A DNA stretch of 64,000 nt from contig CAZNKO010000001.1 of assembly GCA_964573855.1 (NCBI GenBank), forward strand, positions 10,738-74,737, given 5' to 3'. A program made the position numbers and the translations under genes. The notes beneath the pieces are model-generated. The model was not told the origin of the DNA. It did no database searches and worked only from the letters and a program-made list of their open reading frames with translations. Numbering within the stretch: the first letter of the stretch is position 1; every line of letters begins with the position of its first letter. Below, piece after piece: positions 41,982 to 50,317 of this stretch. This DNA comes from CAZNKO01 sp964573855 (lineage in GTDB: Bacteria > Patescibacteriota > Patescibacteriia > UBA9934 > GWF2-40-263).

Positions 41982-43286
41982 TTAAATTTGAACCCGTTCA
42001 ATTTGCGCGCCGATGCCGCGGAGTTTCCCTTCAAGGTTTTCGTAACCGCGCTCCAAATGGTCAATGCCCGTAAGCGTGGAAGGCCCTTTGGCAATAAGCG
42101 CCGCGACCACAAATGCGAGGCCCGCCCGTATGTCCGGAATCTCCACATCGGTCGCGCGCAATTCCGTCGCCCCGTTGATGACGGCCGAGTGTTTGTAATT
42201 CTGGCCCTTAAACCGGCAATCAATCTCCCCGAGACAATTGCTGAAGAGCGCGATGTCGGCTCCCATTTTTTTGAGGGCGTCCGTGTAGCCGAACCGCTCC
42301 TCGTACACGGTCTCGTGCACGACCGACATTCCTTTGGCTTGGGTGAGAAGAACCACGAACGGCTGCTGCCAGTCCGTCATGAAACCCGGATGGACGTCCG
42401 TCTCAAGTTCCATCCCCTGGAAACCGTTCCTCGCACGGAACACAATACCGTCTTCCTGCACGTCATAATCTCCGCCGACCTTGCGGACCATGTTCAAAAA
42501 CGTGATGAGATGCCTGTGCTGGGCGTGTTTGACAAAGATTTCGCCGTGCGTGCCAAGCGCCATGCAGGCGTAGGACGCAGCCTCGATGCGGTCGGGCATC
42601 GTAGTCATCTCGCATCCATGCAGTTTCTCCACGCCGACAATTTCAATCGAACGGCCGGCGTTGACCTGAATGATCGCGCCCATTTTCTGAAGCATCATGA
42701 TGAGTTCCCGCACTTCCGGCTCACCGGCCGCGTTCCGAATCATCGTGCGACCCTCCGCGAGAACGCCGGCAAGGATCGCTGTCTCCGTGGCTCCCACAGA
42801 CGGATAGGAAAGTTCGATGAGCGCTCCTTTCAGCCGCCCCTGCACCTGCGCATGGTACCCGTCCGGCGACGCCTTAATCTTCGCCCCCATTTTCCGAAGG
42901 GCCACAATATGAAAATTGACCGGCCGGGGCCCGATGCGGTCGCCGCCGACAAGCGGCACGATCACCTCGCCGGCTCGATGAAGGAGCGGGGCAAGCGCCA
43001 AAATGCTCAACCGATTTTTACGCGACAATTTCCGAACCGACGTCGAAATGATCGTCTTTGCTTCAAGACGAATCGCGTGCGCATCGGACCATTCGGCCGT
43101 GGCGCCAACAGTCGTTAAAAGCTCCCGGGCAAGCCCGGTTTCATGCTGGCGCGGAACATTTTTAATGATGACCGGGTCCTCCGTGAGGAGCGAGGCGATC
43201 ATGAACTTCGAGGCCGCATTTTTGGCTCCCGACAATTCTACGGTTCCCTTGAGCGGGACGCCCCCCGTGATGCGAAACGCATCCAT
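41982..43286 (-). CDS. murA: UDP-GlcNAc 1-carboxyvinyltransferase with Cys-to-Asp active site
   Basis: 434-aa enolpyruvyl transferase for the first committed step of peptidoglycan synthesis. N-terminal GVPLKGTVELSGAKNAA; the active-site loop reads GGDRIGPRPVNFH where most bacteria have GGCxIGxRPxDLH. Asp at the catalytic Cys position is known from naturally fosfomycin-resistant enzymes (for example Mycobacterium, Chlamydia). Other domains look intact. Co-transcribed with the M50 protease. Confidence 0.95.
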   Translation of the reverse strand: MDAFRITGGVPLKGTVELSGAKNAASKFMIASLLTEDPVIIKNVPRQHETGLARELLTTVGATAEWSDAHAIRLEAKTIISTSVRKLSRKNRLSILALAPLLHRAGEVIVPLVGGDRIGPRPVNFHIVALRKMGAKIKASPDGYHAQVQGRLKGALIELSYPSVGATETAILAGVLAEGRTMIRNAAGEPEVRELIMMLQKMGAIIQVNAGRSIEIVGVEKLHGCEMTTMPDRIEAASYACMALGTHGEIFVKHAQHRHLITFLNMVRKVGGDYDVQEDGIVFRARNGFQGMELETDVHPGFMTDWQQPFVVLLTQAKGMSVVHETVYEERFGYTDALKKMGADIALFSNCLGEIDCRFKGQNYKHSAVINGATELRATDVEIPDIRAGLAFVVAALIAKGPSTLTGIDHLERGYENLEGKLRGIGAQIERVQI

Positions 43287-43413
43287 AAAGAATGGACATT
43301 AGATATTGGAGATTGGATATTGGATATCTGGTATCCGGTATCTCATATCTCGTGTTTCGAATTTCATAGAACGCCGCGTAGTGTTTCAAATGAGGAGAGA
43401 AACGTCAAGCAAA

Positions 43414-43630
43414 TCACTCCCAATATTTCTGATCCGAGATGAAGGGGGCGAAGGCGAAGAACAGACCATGGGCATACGCCTCGGCGCGAGGAAGATGGCC
43501 GTTCGTGATCATCCCCATCGCCCCAATCCCGGAACGCACCGAAAACTTTCACGTCAGGAAACAGCCGCCCAACGACATGTTGAGCGGCCTCCAATTTTGC
43601 CTTGTTATGACTTCCAAGAACGATTTTCAC
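43414..43630 (-). pseudogene. Decayed inosine/xanthosine triphosphatase (YjjX/DUF84-like)
   Basis: The N-terminal 31 codons (KIVLGSHNKAKLEAAQHVVG, RLFPDVKVFG) are followed, in another frame, by the family's C-terminal part (IGAMGMITNGHLPRAEAYAH, GLFFAFAPF) and stop at 43414. The middle of the protein (roughly 80-100 residues) is missing. The upstream 43290-43410 is a low-complexity ATTGGATATTGG palindrome. Confidence 0.75.
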
Positions 43631-43682
43631 AAAACCAGCAGTTTGTAGTTCGTGGTTCGTGGTTCGTTGATCGTCGTTCGGA

Positions 43683-44078
43683 CTACTTCTTTTTCATTTT
43701 GGACTCAAGCGAGCAGACGCCGGGCCCGAGAAGAGCAACGCCGAGGGCTGTCAAAAGAAGCGTCAGCTCAAGTTGGTATCCCGGATAACCCATTTTCCCC
43801 GTCACGAGAATAATCGCAAAAAACATGTCGATCGCAAGGAGATACCCCGCCCACTTCGTCCAATATCCGAGAAGCATGGCGAGACCGCCGAGGAGTTCTA
43901 CGGTCGCGACGAGGTACGCGAGAAAGGGCGCCAAGCCAAGCGTTCCAAAAAAGCCGACCGTGGCGTCCATATTGGACCACTTCTGCCAGCCGTGGAACAG
44001 GAACACAACGGCAAGGGCGAGACGAATGAGGGCAAGCCCGCACATCTCACAGCGCTCTTTGGTAAACCACTTCAACAT
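43683..44078 (-). CDS. DoxX family membrane protein
   Basis: 131-aa four-helix membrane protein; LIRLALAVVFLFHGWQKW, VATVELLGGLAMLLGYWTKW and PGYQLELTLLLTALGVALLG are the DoxX pattern. The role is uncertain (redox or oxidative-stress complexes in some bacteria). Two Cys at the N-terminus (CEMC). Confidence 0.85.
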   Translation of the reverse strand: MLKWFTKERCEMCGLALIRLALAVVFLFHGWQKWSNMDATVGFFGTLGLAPFLAYLVATVELLGGLAMLLGYWTKWAGYLLAIDMFFAIILVTGKMGYPGYQLELTLLLTALGVALLGPGVCSLESKMKKK

Positions 44079-44134
44079 AATGATGAAAGGGGTGAAAAAT
44101 TATGAAAGATAGTCCTATTCTAGCAAGAAGATGA

Positions 44135-44211
44135 TGGTCGGGCTAGCGGGACTTGAACCCGCGACCTCTTGCACCCCATGCAAGCGCGCTAGCCAACTGC
44201 GCCATAGCCCG
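44135..44211 (-). tRNA. tRNA-Pro (GGG)
   Basis: 77 nt with encoded CCA: acceptor CGGGCTA/TAGCCCG, D stem GCGC/GCGC, anticodon stem CTTGC/GCAAG with loop ATGGGGT (anticodon GGG), T arm GCGGG TTCAAGT CCCGC. Confidence 0.93.
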
Positions 44212-44331
44212 ACAGAATATTCGAAAGAGCGGAGGCGGAAACTGCCTGCCCTCCGGAGCTTTAGCGAAGGAGGGCGCCATGGCCCAGCGCCGAGAGTGTA
44301 ACGAAGAAACTCTATTTCAGCAACGATCCCT

Positions 44332-44354
44332 AAACGCAAAAACAGTCCCGCATT
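44332..44354 (+). repeat. Left direct repeat of the AbiE island
   Basis: AAACGCAAAAACAGTCCCGC plus ATT; same 23 bases with one change at 46875-46897. Only the left half of the hairpin present at the right copy occurs here. Confidence 0.7.
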
Positions 44355-44374
44355 TCGAAATAAAAAATGCCTTT

Positions 44375-44860
44375 CTAGAGATTGGATTTTTCTTTAAACT
44401 CGCGAAAAATTTCTTCACGTTCTTTGTCGGTAATAGGGCAGTTGTCACAACGATACACTCCGCAAAGCGTTGAATATCCGCCATCGGGTAAAACTATTCT
44501 CTCTCCGCACTTGGAGCAGTGGGTCGGTTCAAAAGCCGGCGGATTTGGCAGTTTCTCAAAATTGTATTCGTTCATGCCGTACCATACATACATCTCCGGC
44601 TCAAAGTCATCACGGCACTTTTTGCAAGTTTTCCAACCGCCTTTGTGTTCTTCCACATGATGACTGCCGCATAGCGTAAACCGCCTATGATTGCGCGAAC
44701 AAATGTCGCGCGAATACGAAAACATCACATATTCGCTTTCATCGCCACAGAGCCAATTGCCGCAGCACTCCGTCTTGTTTCTTAGCTTCTTTGATTTTCC
44801 ACACAGTCCGCACGGCGGAATCGTGGCTCTTGTTTTCGTTTTCTTTTTTGTCTTCGGCAT
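44375..44860 (-). CDS. Multi-zinc-ribbon protein of unknown function
   Basis: 161-aa protein with CGLCGK, ECCGNWLCG, CSRNHRRFTLCGSHH, CKKCRDD, CSKCGE and CGVYRCDNCP, enough Cys/His for three to four zinc sites. No DNA-binding or nuclease fold recognised. AT-rich relative to the chromosome, next to the AbiE pair, inside the direct repeats. Confidence 0.7.
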   Translation of the reverse strand: MPKTKKKTKTRATIPPCGLCGKSKKLRNKTECCGNWLCGDESEYVMFSYSRDICSRNHRRFTLCGSHHVEEHKGGWKTCKKCRDDFEPEMYVWYGMNEYNFEKLPNPPAFEPTHCSKCGERIVLPDGGYSTLCGVYRCDNCPITDKEREEIFREFKEKSNL

Positions 44861-44888
44861 ATTATTCCCCTATTTTTTTAACATAGGA

Positions 44889-46166
44889 TTACTTTAATAA
44901 ATCGTCAAGTTCGCAGGACAGCAATGCCGATTTATTAAGAACAATTTGTTCTTTCTGGTTTAGATTGTCAGCGGTCATTCTAATAACCTTTGTCATGATG
45001 GCGTCGCCAAGCATAATTTTGTTGGTTTTTTTGAAATATTTTTCCGTCTTCTGATAAAAGAGGGTCGCGTACTGCTTTTGTTTCATTACTTTGCCTCCCG
45101 TTTTTTCTCGTGCTTCAACGGTCATAAGCTGGACGACATGCTCATCAATTGGGATGTTCAATTCACCTTCCCGAAAATCTATCCAGTAGTTACTCAATAG
45201 GTAACTTATACTAATTTCAGGTCCCTCCTCGGTTGCATAAGTATAGACAAATGAAAGAATATCCGTACGAGAATCCTTAGGAAGATATACTGCGAGAGGT
45301 GTCGTTACGGTACGAATTTTGTAATCATCAAGAAGTCGCAGATAGCTTTCTCGCCAGTTTTTGAGCCAGTTTCCAATAAAGGTTTTGTTCACAAACAGAG
45401 GATCAAGATCCTGCTCAAGATTTTTATCGCTTACTTTATTCATCTGAAGAGTAAGCTTATCAAAAAGCGCGCGAGGATCTTTTACATCAATGCCTTTGGC
45501 AATAAGATAATCAAAGTCCGGCACCGTCTTTTTGTTCATGTACCAGAGTAAATCATAAATATCGCGGCCTTTTTCTTCATAGAGAGCTTCTCCAACTCCA
45601 CGAGTCCCTCGCAAAAAAATCGCGGCGATTTTACTTGCCATGAGAGCGGACATGTTATAGGTCACGATGACAAAAGAAAGCTGATCCTGATTGATCGGCC
45701 TGCGTTCATGCACGGTCTTTGGAGCGACAAAATGGTTAAGATCAATCTTTATGTGCACCTGCTTTGAAGGGTGCCCGAAACTTAACTCATCACCAACATG
45801 AAATTTCAGAAGCAGTCCTCTGCCTATGTTAATTTTTACTGTAAGAAAATCAGATTTAGTACCATGCGTATTTGCAAAATGACCCTCAATTTCTGTTTTC
45901 AGTCCTTCCAAAAATTTCTCTGTTACGGCGTGCGCTACTTCAAAATCCAAATCAACCGACATGCGGTCAAGCCCATAAATTATCCGAAGAGCCGAACCCC
46001 CATACATCGTCCACTTGCTGTAGTCTGGGTGGTGGTAAATGAAATTAAGAACATAAAACTGTAAATCTTCCTTAAGAGCGTTGCGCCGCGTTTCCGCATC
46101 AAGCCCGCCGTGGGCGGCGAGATCATCCAGTTTTCTTTTTAAGAGGGTAAGGATCTGATCGCTCAT
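44889..46166 (-). CDS. AbiEii-type nucleotidyltransferase toxin
   Basis: 425-aa protein. GGSALRIIYGLDRMSVDLDFEV is the AbiEii nucleotidyltransferase motif (GS and DxD); SALMASKIAAIFLRGTRGVGEALYEEKGRDIYDLLWYM is the second conserved block. In type IV toxin-antitoxin systems this enzyme inactivates tRNA or a related target and mediates abortive phage infection. Its start lies inside the last codons of the antitoxin gene (44-base overlap). Confidence 0.88.
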   Translation of the reverse strand: MSDQILTLLKRKLDDLAAHGGLDAETRRNALKEDLQFYVLNFIYHHPDYSKWTMYGGSALRIIYGLDRMSVDLDFEVAHAVTEKFLEGLKTEIEGHFANTHGTKSDFLTVKINIGRGLLLKFHVGDELSFGHPSKQVHIKIDLNHFVAPKTVHERRPINQDQLSFVIVTYNMSALMASKIAAIFLRGTRGVGEALYEEKGRDIYDLLWYMNKKTVPDFDYLIAKGIDVKDPRALFDKLTLQMNKVSDKNLEQDLDPLFVNKTFIGNWLKNWRESYLRLLDDYKIRTVTTPLAVYLPKDSRTDILSFVYTYATEEGPEISISYLLSNYWIDFREGELNIPIDEHVVQLMTVEAREKTGGKVMKQKQYATLFYQKTEKYFKKTNKIMLGDAIMTKVIRMTADNLNQKEQIVLNKSALLSCELDDLLK

Positions 46167-46779
46167 ACTTAGAGATGTTTTTTATCATTTCGTAAAATTT
46201 TTCCTGTTCTGCTTTGTCCATTTCTTCAATATCTATCCGTAACTCCTCAATCAACATTTTAATATCTCCCAGACTACGTCCACGAAACTGGTGGGTTTTG
46301 AAATAGAACAAATCAAACAAAGCTTTTGACGGGGAGGCGATAAAAAAAACAAATTTGCCCTTTGTTAATACATAGTCTGAAAACAACTCTTTTTTTATTG
46401 ACTGATACGCGAAGTTACCCGCCTTTGTCTGATAATTTCTGGTAACTTTAGGTGTGAGCGAGGTAACGGTGTGTATCGCTTCAGTAGTGAGATTGTAATA
46501 CTGAAGCGCGGCCCACGAACTTACATAGGAGGGCGTGCGGATAATGTTGGCGAGATAGAACAGATAGGAAATGTCACCCTTGTTCTTGCTGAAAAAGTCT
46601 ACAGATACATACAGAGCCCTTTTAAGAGACAAAATTTCTTTATACTTCAAGAAACGGCTGATGTAAGTATTAACTGTCGTATCCCTAAGTCCTAGCTGTG
46701 TACCAAGCTGGTATACAGTACTTTTGGTAAAGTAGGGCAATGATTTTAGCTGTTCTAAAAGGTTTTTTCTGCTTTTCAT
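46123..46779 (-). CDS. AbiEi-type antitoxin / transcriptional regulator
   Basis: 218-aa protein with an N-terminal winged helix (FTKSTVYQLGTQLGLRDTTVNTYISRFLKYKEI) and the AbiEi C-terminal domain (SYVSSWAALQYYNLTTEAIHTVTSLTPK; SPSKALFDLFYF). It likely represses its own promoter and antagonises the toxin. First gene of the pair. Confidence 0.86.
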   Translation of the reverse strand: MKSRKNLLEQLKSLPYFTKSTVYQLGTQLGLRDTTVNTYISRFLKYKEILSLKRALYVSVDFFSKNKGDISYLFYLANIIRTPSYVSSWAALQYYNLTTEAIHTVTSLTPKVTRNYQTKAGNFAYQSIKKELFSDYVLTKGKFVFFIASPSKALFDLFYFKTHQFRGRSLGDIKMLIEELRIDIEEMDKAEQEKFYEMIKNISKYERSDPYPLKKKTG

Positions 46780-46791
46780 AACTATGACAGT

Positions 46792-46827
46792 AGTGTATCA
46801 TGTCTGAAATATGGTATCAATAGTACC
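46792..46827 (-). promoter_or_regulatory. AbiE promoter with palindromic operator
   Basis: TTGATA, 17-base spacer, TACACT on the minus strand; GGTACTATTGATACC, an imperfect palindrome, overlaps the -35 and is the likely AbiEi operator. Confidence 0.75.
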
Positions 46828-46874
46828 AAAACAGACCTTCGAACCTTTGCGCGAGTGGGTTTTAGCCGCTGGCC

Positions 46875-46910
46875 AAACGCAAAAGCAGTCCCGCATTGGG
46901 AACTGCTTTT
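46875..46910 (+). repeat. Right direct repeat of the AbiE island with hairpin
   Basis: AAACGCAAAAGCAGTCCCGC plus ATT (46875-46897); AAAAGCAGT pairs with ACTGCTTTT as a terminator-like hairpin. From here to 47249 I see no gene: two short overlapping minus frames look like decayed coding sequence. Confidence 0.65.
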
Positions 46911-47249
46911 GGCGCCTCTCGCGAAGGTTGGGCGGCCCGCTCGAAACCTGTAATTCAGATGTCTTTCCGCCACGGTGACCGAGATCGTAGAGCTTGTCGG
47001 ATCCACCATCTGGTTCCGCGGCAGTGACGCCGCCTTTGTGGTCCAGTCGCGCCATCGCGCGGGGCTTCCCCATAGGACCAACCTTGAAAATTGTGTTTCT
47101 GGGTCCCCGTCCAACCGACCGAGAGACACCATCACAATATCATGCGAGAGTGCGCAAGCAAGGCTGTTTGCCAACAAGTTTTCCACTCTCCATCCACACG
47201 TCTCCCCTTGACAAAACCTTCAATGTTTTTTGAATCCAATTTTTGTTCA

Positions 47250-47275
47250 CCCCGCACCTTTGCAAAGGTGCGGGG
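47250..47275. terminator. Palindromic terminator-like hairpin below ndk
   Basis: CCCCGCACCTTTG followed by its exact complement; TCTCTATTTT follows on the plus strand. Nearly the same hairpin as 31988-32013. Confidence 0.6.
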
Positions 47276-47295
47276 TCTCTATTTTCATCCGCTCG

Positions 47296-47763
47296 TCAAA
47301 TCCCCTCCCCAAATACGTACCGGTCCGTAATTTTTTCGTACGCAAACAGCTCGTCTTTCCTGAAAAACCGCTTGAGTTCCTCTTTGGCTGTCTCCACGGA
47401 GTCGGATGCATGCACCAAATTCGACGGCATATTCATGGAGAGGTCCGCGCGGATCGTTCCCGCGTCCGCCTTCACGGGGTCGGTCGCGCCAATGAGCTTG
47501 CGGGCTTCGGCAACGGCGTCGAGCCCCTCCAAAACTACGGCCGCAACCGGCGTCTGCTTCATGAACGTCTTCAAGCTCGCGAAAAACGGTTTATCTTTAT
47601 GGTGTCCGTAATGCTCATCAAGGAGCGCATCTGTTAGTTGGATGAATTTCAGCCCAATAATCTTCAAGCCTTTCCGTTCAAAGCGATGAATAATCTCGCC
47701 GAGCAGATCCCGCTGCATGGCGTCCGGCTTGATCAAAATGACGGTTCGTTGAATCTCTGCCAT
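47296..47763 (-). CDS. ndk: Nucleoside diphosphate kinase
   Basis: 155-aa kinase equalising NTP pools. RTVILIKPDAMQRDLLGEII at the start; the active-site His sits in NLVHASDSVETAKEEL. The start codon TATG adjoins a partial CCCCG element. Confidence 0.95.
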   Translation of the reverse strand: MAEIQRTVILIKPDAMQRDLLGEIIHRFERKGLKIIGLKFIQLTDALLDEHYGHHKDKPFFASLKTFMKQTPVAAVVLEGLDAVAEARKLIGATDPVKADAGTIRADLSMNMPSNLVHASDSVETAKEELKRFFRKDELFAYEKITDRYVFGEGI

Positions 47764-47764
47764 A

Positions 47765-47790
47765 CCCCGTTAGAAATTTGAGAAAAATAG
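47765..47790. mobile_element. Truncated CCCCG-end element at the ndk start
   Basis: Only the left arm CCCCGTTAGAAATTTGAG remains next to CATA (47761-47764); no right arm is found before the next gene. Confidence 0.5.
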
Positions 47791-47816
47791 GTTGGAGGAA
47801 ATCTACCACCTTTTCT

Positions 47817-48731
47817 TCAAAAAGGCAAGGGGTGGGCCGCGACGGTCGACTCCCCGCCGAAGGAAGTAAGCAAGATATCGCCGTCGAAATCGGTCCGGAA
47901 AATCCGCGCACCAGCCTTCTCAAGGCGGGAAAGCGCCTCCGGAGCCGGATGGCCGTAGGGGTTGCGCTCCCCGACAGAAACGACGGCGACCTCCGGACGG
48001 ATCCGCGACAGAAATTCCGCATCACTCGAGGTGCGGCTGCCGTGATGACCGACCTTCAGAACATCCACGTCGCCGAGCGCCGAGGCAAATCGGCGCTCCT
48101 CATCGCTGGTTGCATCTGCAGTCAAGGCCACGGTCGTTCCGCCGTAGTGAAGGAGAAAAACGAGAGAGAAACGGTTTGGTTCTTTCGGGACCGACCCGGG
48201 CAGTGCGGAAAGCGGCCAGACGGTTTCAAGCGAGACGTCGCCATACACAAGACGGGAGCCGGCCTTGATGAGCCTCCGGTCCGCAGCCTCGTCTCGGACG
48301 GCTGCCACCCAAGCCTCGGCCGCATCGGTGCGGCTTGTGATGCCTGTTTCGTAAATGGCGGCAACATCATAGCGCGCGAGAACGTCCGGGAACCCTCCCA
48401 CATGATCCGCGTCCGGATGGGTCAGCACGACCGCATCGAGGGTCCGGTCCCAGGGTGGCATCACCGACCCCAGTTTCGCGAGCACGCGTCGATCGCGGCC
48501 GCTATCAATCAAAATTTGTTCTCCGGTCGGAGTTTCAATAAAAATCGCGTCCCCTTGGCCAATATCAAAAAACCAAACGCGGAGCGTGTCATCCGGGAGA
48601 CGTGCCCAAGGCACGGACGCGAACAGCCACCCCATGCACGCGACAAAAATAGCCGCCGCGATGAACGCGCGGCGGAGGCGAGCGCGAGACACTAGGCGCG
48701 GTGACCGACCGCGGGACGTTTTGAGAGCCAT
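47817..48731 (-). CDS. ComEC-type metallo-beta-lactamase domain protein
   Basis: 304 aa from ATG 48731. One N-terminal transmembrane helix (FIAAAIFVACMGWLFAS), then an MBL hydrolase: VWFFDIGQGDAIFIETP, HPDADHVGGF (HxDxDH), LTADAT and KVGHHGSR. In whole ComEC this domain is the C-terminal nuclease-like part; here it is a separate gene overlapping the channel gene by 40 bases. Confidence 0.87.
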   Translation of the reverse strand: MALKTSRGRSPRLVSRARLRRAFIAAAIFVACMGWLFASVPWARLPDDTLRVWFFDIGQGDAIFIETPTGEQILIDSGRDRRVLAKLGSVMPPWDRTLDAVVLTHPDADHVGGFPDVLARYDVAAIYETGITSRTDAAEAWVAAVRDEAADRRLIKAGSRLVYGDVSLETVWPLSALPGSVPKEPNRFSLVFLLHYGGTTVALTADATSDEERRFASALGDVDVLKVGHHGSRTSSDAEFLSRIRPEVAVVSVGERNPYGHPAPEALSRLEKAGARIFRTDFDGDILLTSFGGESTVAAHPLPF

Positions 48732-50182
48732 AAGAAACCGGCAAGAATGACAAACGCGCTGACGATAGCCAGGGCGTGAGCATGAGGGGCGGAAATACTT
48801 GCGATGGGGAGGGCAGAAAATATCCTCACGAACAAAAGCTGGAGAGAAACAGCAAACCAAACCGCCACGGCCGCGAAGAGAGCCAGTGTTTGGGAGAGGA
48901 TGCTCAAAATCAAGACAAAAAACGCACCGCCCATCACATACGGAATCAAAGGAAGGACAAAAAGATTTACGAGCGGGGAAATAACGGAGAGGGCGCCGAA
49001 GTGCCAAAGGATCATCGGGGCGGTGAGAACGGTTGCGGCAAGACTTCCGACAAACGCCTCGCGGACGCCGAAGCGTTCAGGAAGGAACGCGAACCGCGGG
49101 GAGAGGCGCGGGGCGGCGTACAGCAGGGCCGCAGTCGCGGCAAAGGAGAGCTGGAACCCGACGTCATCGAAGAGCTGACGCGGATTCCAGAGGAGAAGAA
49201 GGACAGCGGCAAGGAGAAGAAGATTGGTCGCGGACGCCTCTCGCCGCACCCAGAGGCCGACGAGAAGCACGCCGGCCATGAGCGCGGCGCGGACCACGGA
49301 GGCCGTGGCGCCGGCCATGAGCGTATAGGCAACAAGAAGGAGAGCGGTCACGATGAGCGCGGGGCGGCGGCCGAGGCGCGTTTGAAGAAGGATGCGGAGG
49401 AGGACGAGGGTAATGAGGGAAACGTTGAACCCCGAGGCGGCGAGGATATGGGAGGTACCGGTCCGCGCGAAGTCGTCGCGGAGTTCAGGCGAGAGCGCAG
49501 AGGATCCGCCGAACAGGAGGCCGGAAAGAAAAGAAGCGTGCGGTTCGGGAAAGAGTTGACCCAGCCGATTCACGATGGCTGATTTGAAAATCAGAAGATG
49601 TCCGATCCACGTGATGGAGGTGGAGCGAACATCCATATACTCTGGTCGGTTGCAGATCGCAAAGATGCCGCGGCTTTCGAGATAGCGGTCGTAACGGAAT
49701 GTCTCGACGGGTTCGGGGGCTTCGAGGCGGCAGACGAACAGGACCTCTGCTCCATCTGTGAGACTGGTGTTTTGCGGCGCGCGGACAAGAAGCGCCCCCT
49801 CTCGCGGCTCTCCCGCGATGGTGAGGTGGTCCATTTCAAACTGCACGCCGAAAATCCGCGCGCTCACCTCTCCTCGGACCTGGCCCGTGACACGGACATC
49901 CTTTTCCATCATCTCTTGAAACGACGCGGAGATCGATGATGAGTCGCTCTGTTGAATCCGCAGCATGCCGGCAAGAAGCGCCACACAGAGAATCAGCATG
50001 AACCGTGTGGGTGATGGACGGGAAATGATCGCCGCGACGATCGCGATCAAGAATGGCCACACGATTCCATCGCTCACAAACGAAAACAGAGGTCCGACGA
50101 GAACCCCTGCGCAAAATGCGAGCGCCGCGAACGTAAACGTGCGGGACGGGGAGCGTGAGATGCGATGGAACCAATGGATCAT
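48692..50182 (-). CDS. comEC: ComEC/Rec2 membrane channel domain (DNA uptake)
   Basis: 496 aa from ATG 50182. DUF4131-like N-terminal helices and OB-like loop, then the competence domain (GLLFGGSSALSPELRDDFARTGTSHILAASGFNVSLI) with eight or more helices. It conducts single-stranded DNA during uptake. The frame continues upstream to an alternative TTG at 50287. The MBL part is encoded by the next gene. Confidence 0.88.
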   Translation of the reverse strand: MIHWFHRISRSPSRTFTFAALAFCAGVLVGPLFSFVSDGIVWPFLIAIVAAIISRPSPTRFMLILCVALLAGMLRIQQSDSSSISASFQEMMEKDVRVTGQVRGEVSARIFGVQFEMDHLTIAGEPREGALLVRAPQNTSLTDGAEVLFVCRLEAPEPVETFRYDRYLESRGIFAICNRPEYMDVRSTSITWIGHLLIFKSAIVNRLGQLFPEPHASFLSGLLFGGSSALSPELRDDFARTGTSHILAASGFNVSLITLVLLRILLQTRLGRRPALIVTALLLVAYTLMAGATASVVRAALMAGVLLVGLWVRREASATNLLLLAAVLLLLWNPRQLFDDVGFQLSFAATAALLYAAPRLSPRFAFLPERFGVREAFVGSLAATVLTAPMILWHFGALSVISPLVNLFVLPLIPYVMGGAFFVLILSILSQTLALFAAVAVWFAVSLQLLFVRIFSALPIASISAPHAHALAIVSAFVILAGFLWLSKRPAVGHRA

Positions 50183-50288
50183 AGAGGTCCCGTCCCCATC
50201 CTGTTCGTCGGAGACGGCGTCGTCCGGCTCCAGCGGCCGGCCGCGCCTTACCTCTCGCCCCGCCACTCCCGCTTCGCGGGAGACCAAG

Positions 50289-50317
50289 CCCCGTTAGAGG
50301 CGACGCCTCTAACGGGG
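50289..50317. mobile_element. 29-bp minimal CCCCG hairpin at the dehydrogenase 3' end
   Basis: CCCCGTTAGAGGC, GAC, exact complement; flanked by CAAG (50285-50288, 50318-50321). Its TTAG supplies the in-frame TAG stop of the next gene (50309-50311). Confidence 0.8.

Noticed and set aside
41988..43118. 376-codon plus-strand open frame opposite murA
   Set aside because: Antisense shadow; no independent signals.
46782..47186. Possible DGR target remnant (HLNYRFRAGRPT-like end)
   Set aside because: No template or variable repeat match and two competing frames; too weak to call.
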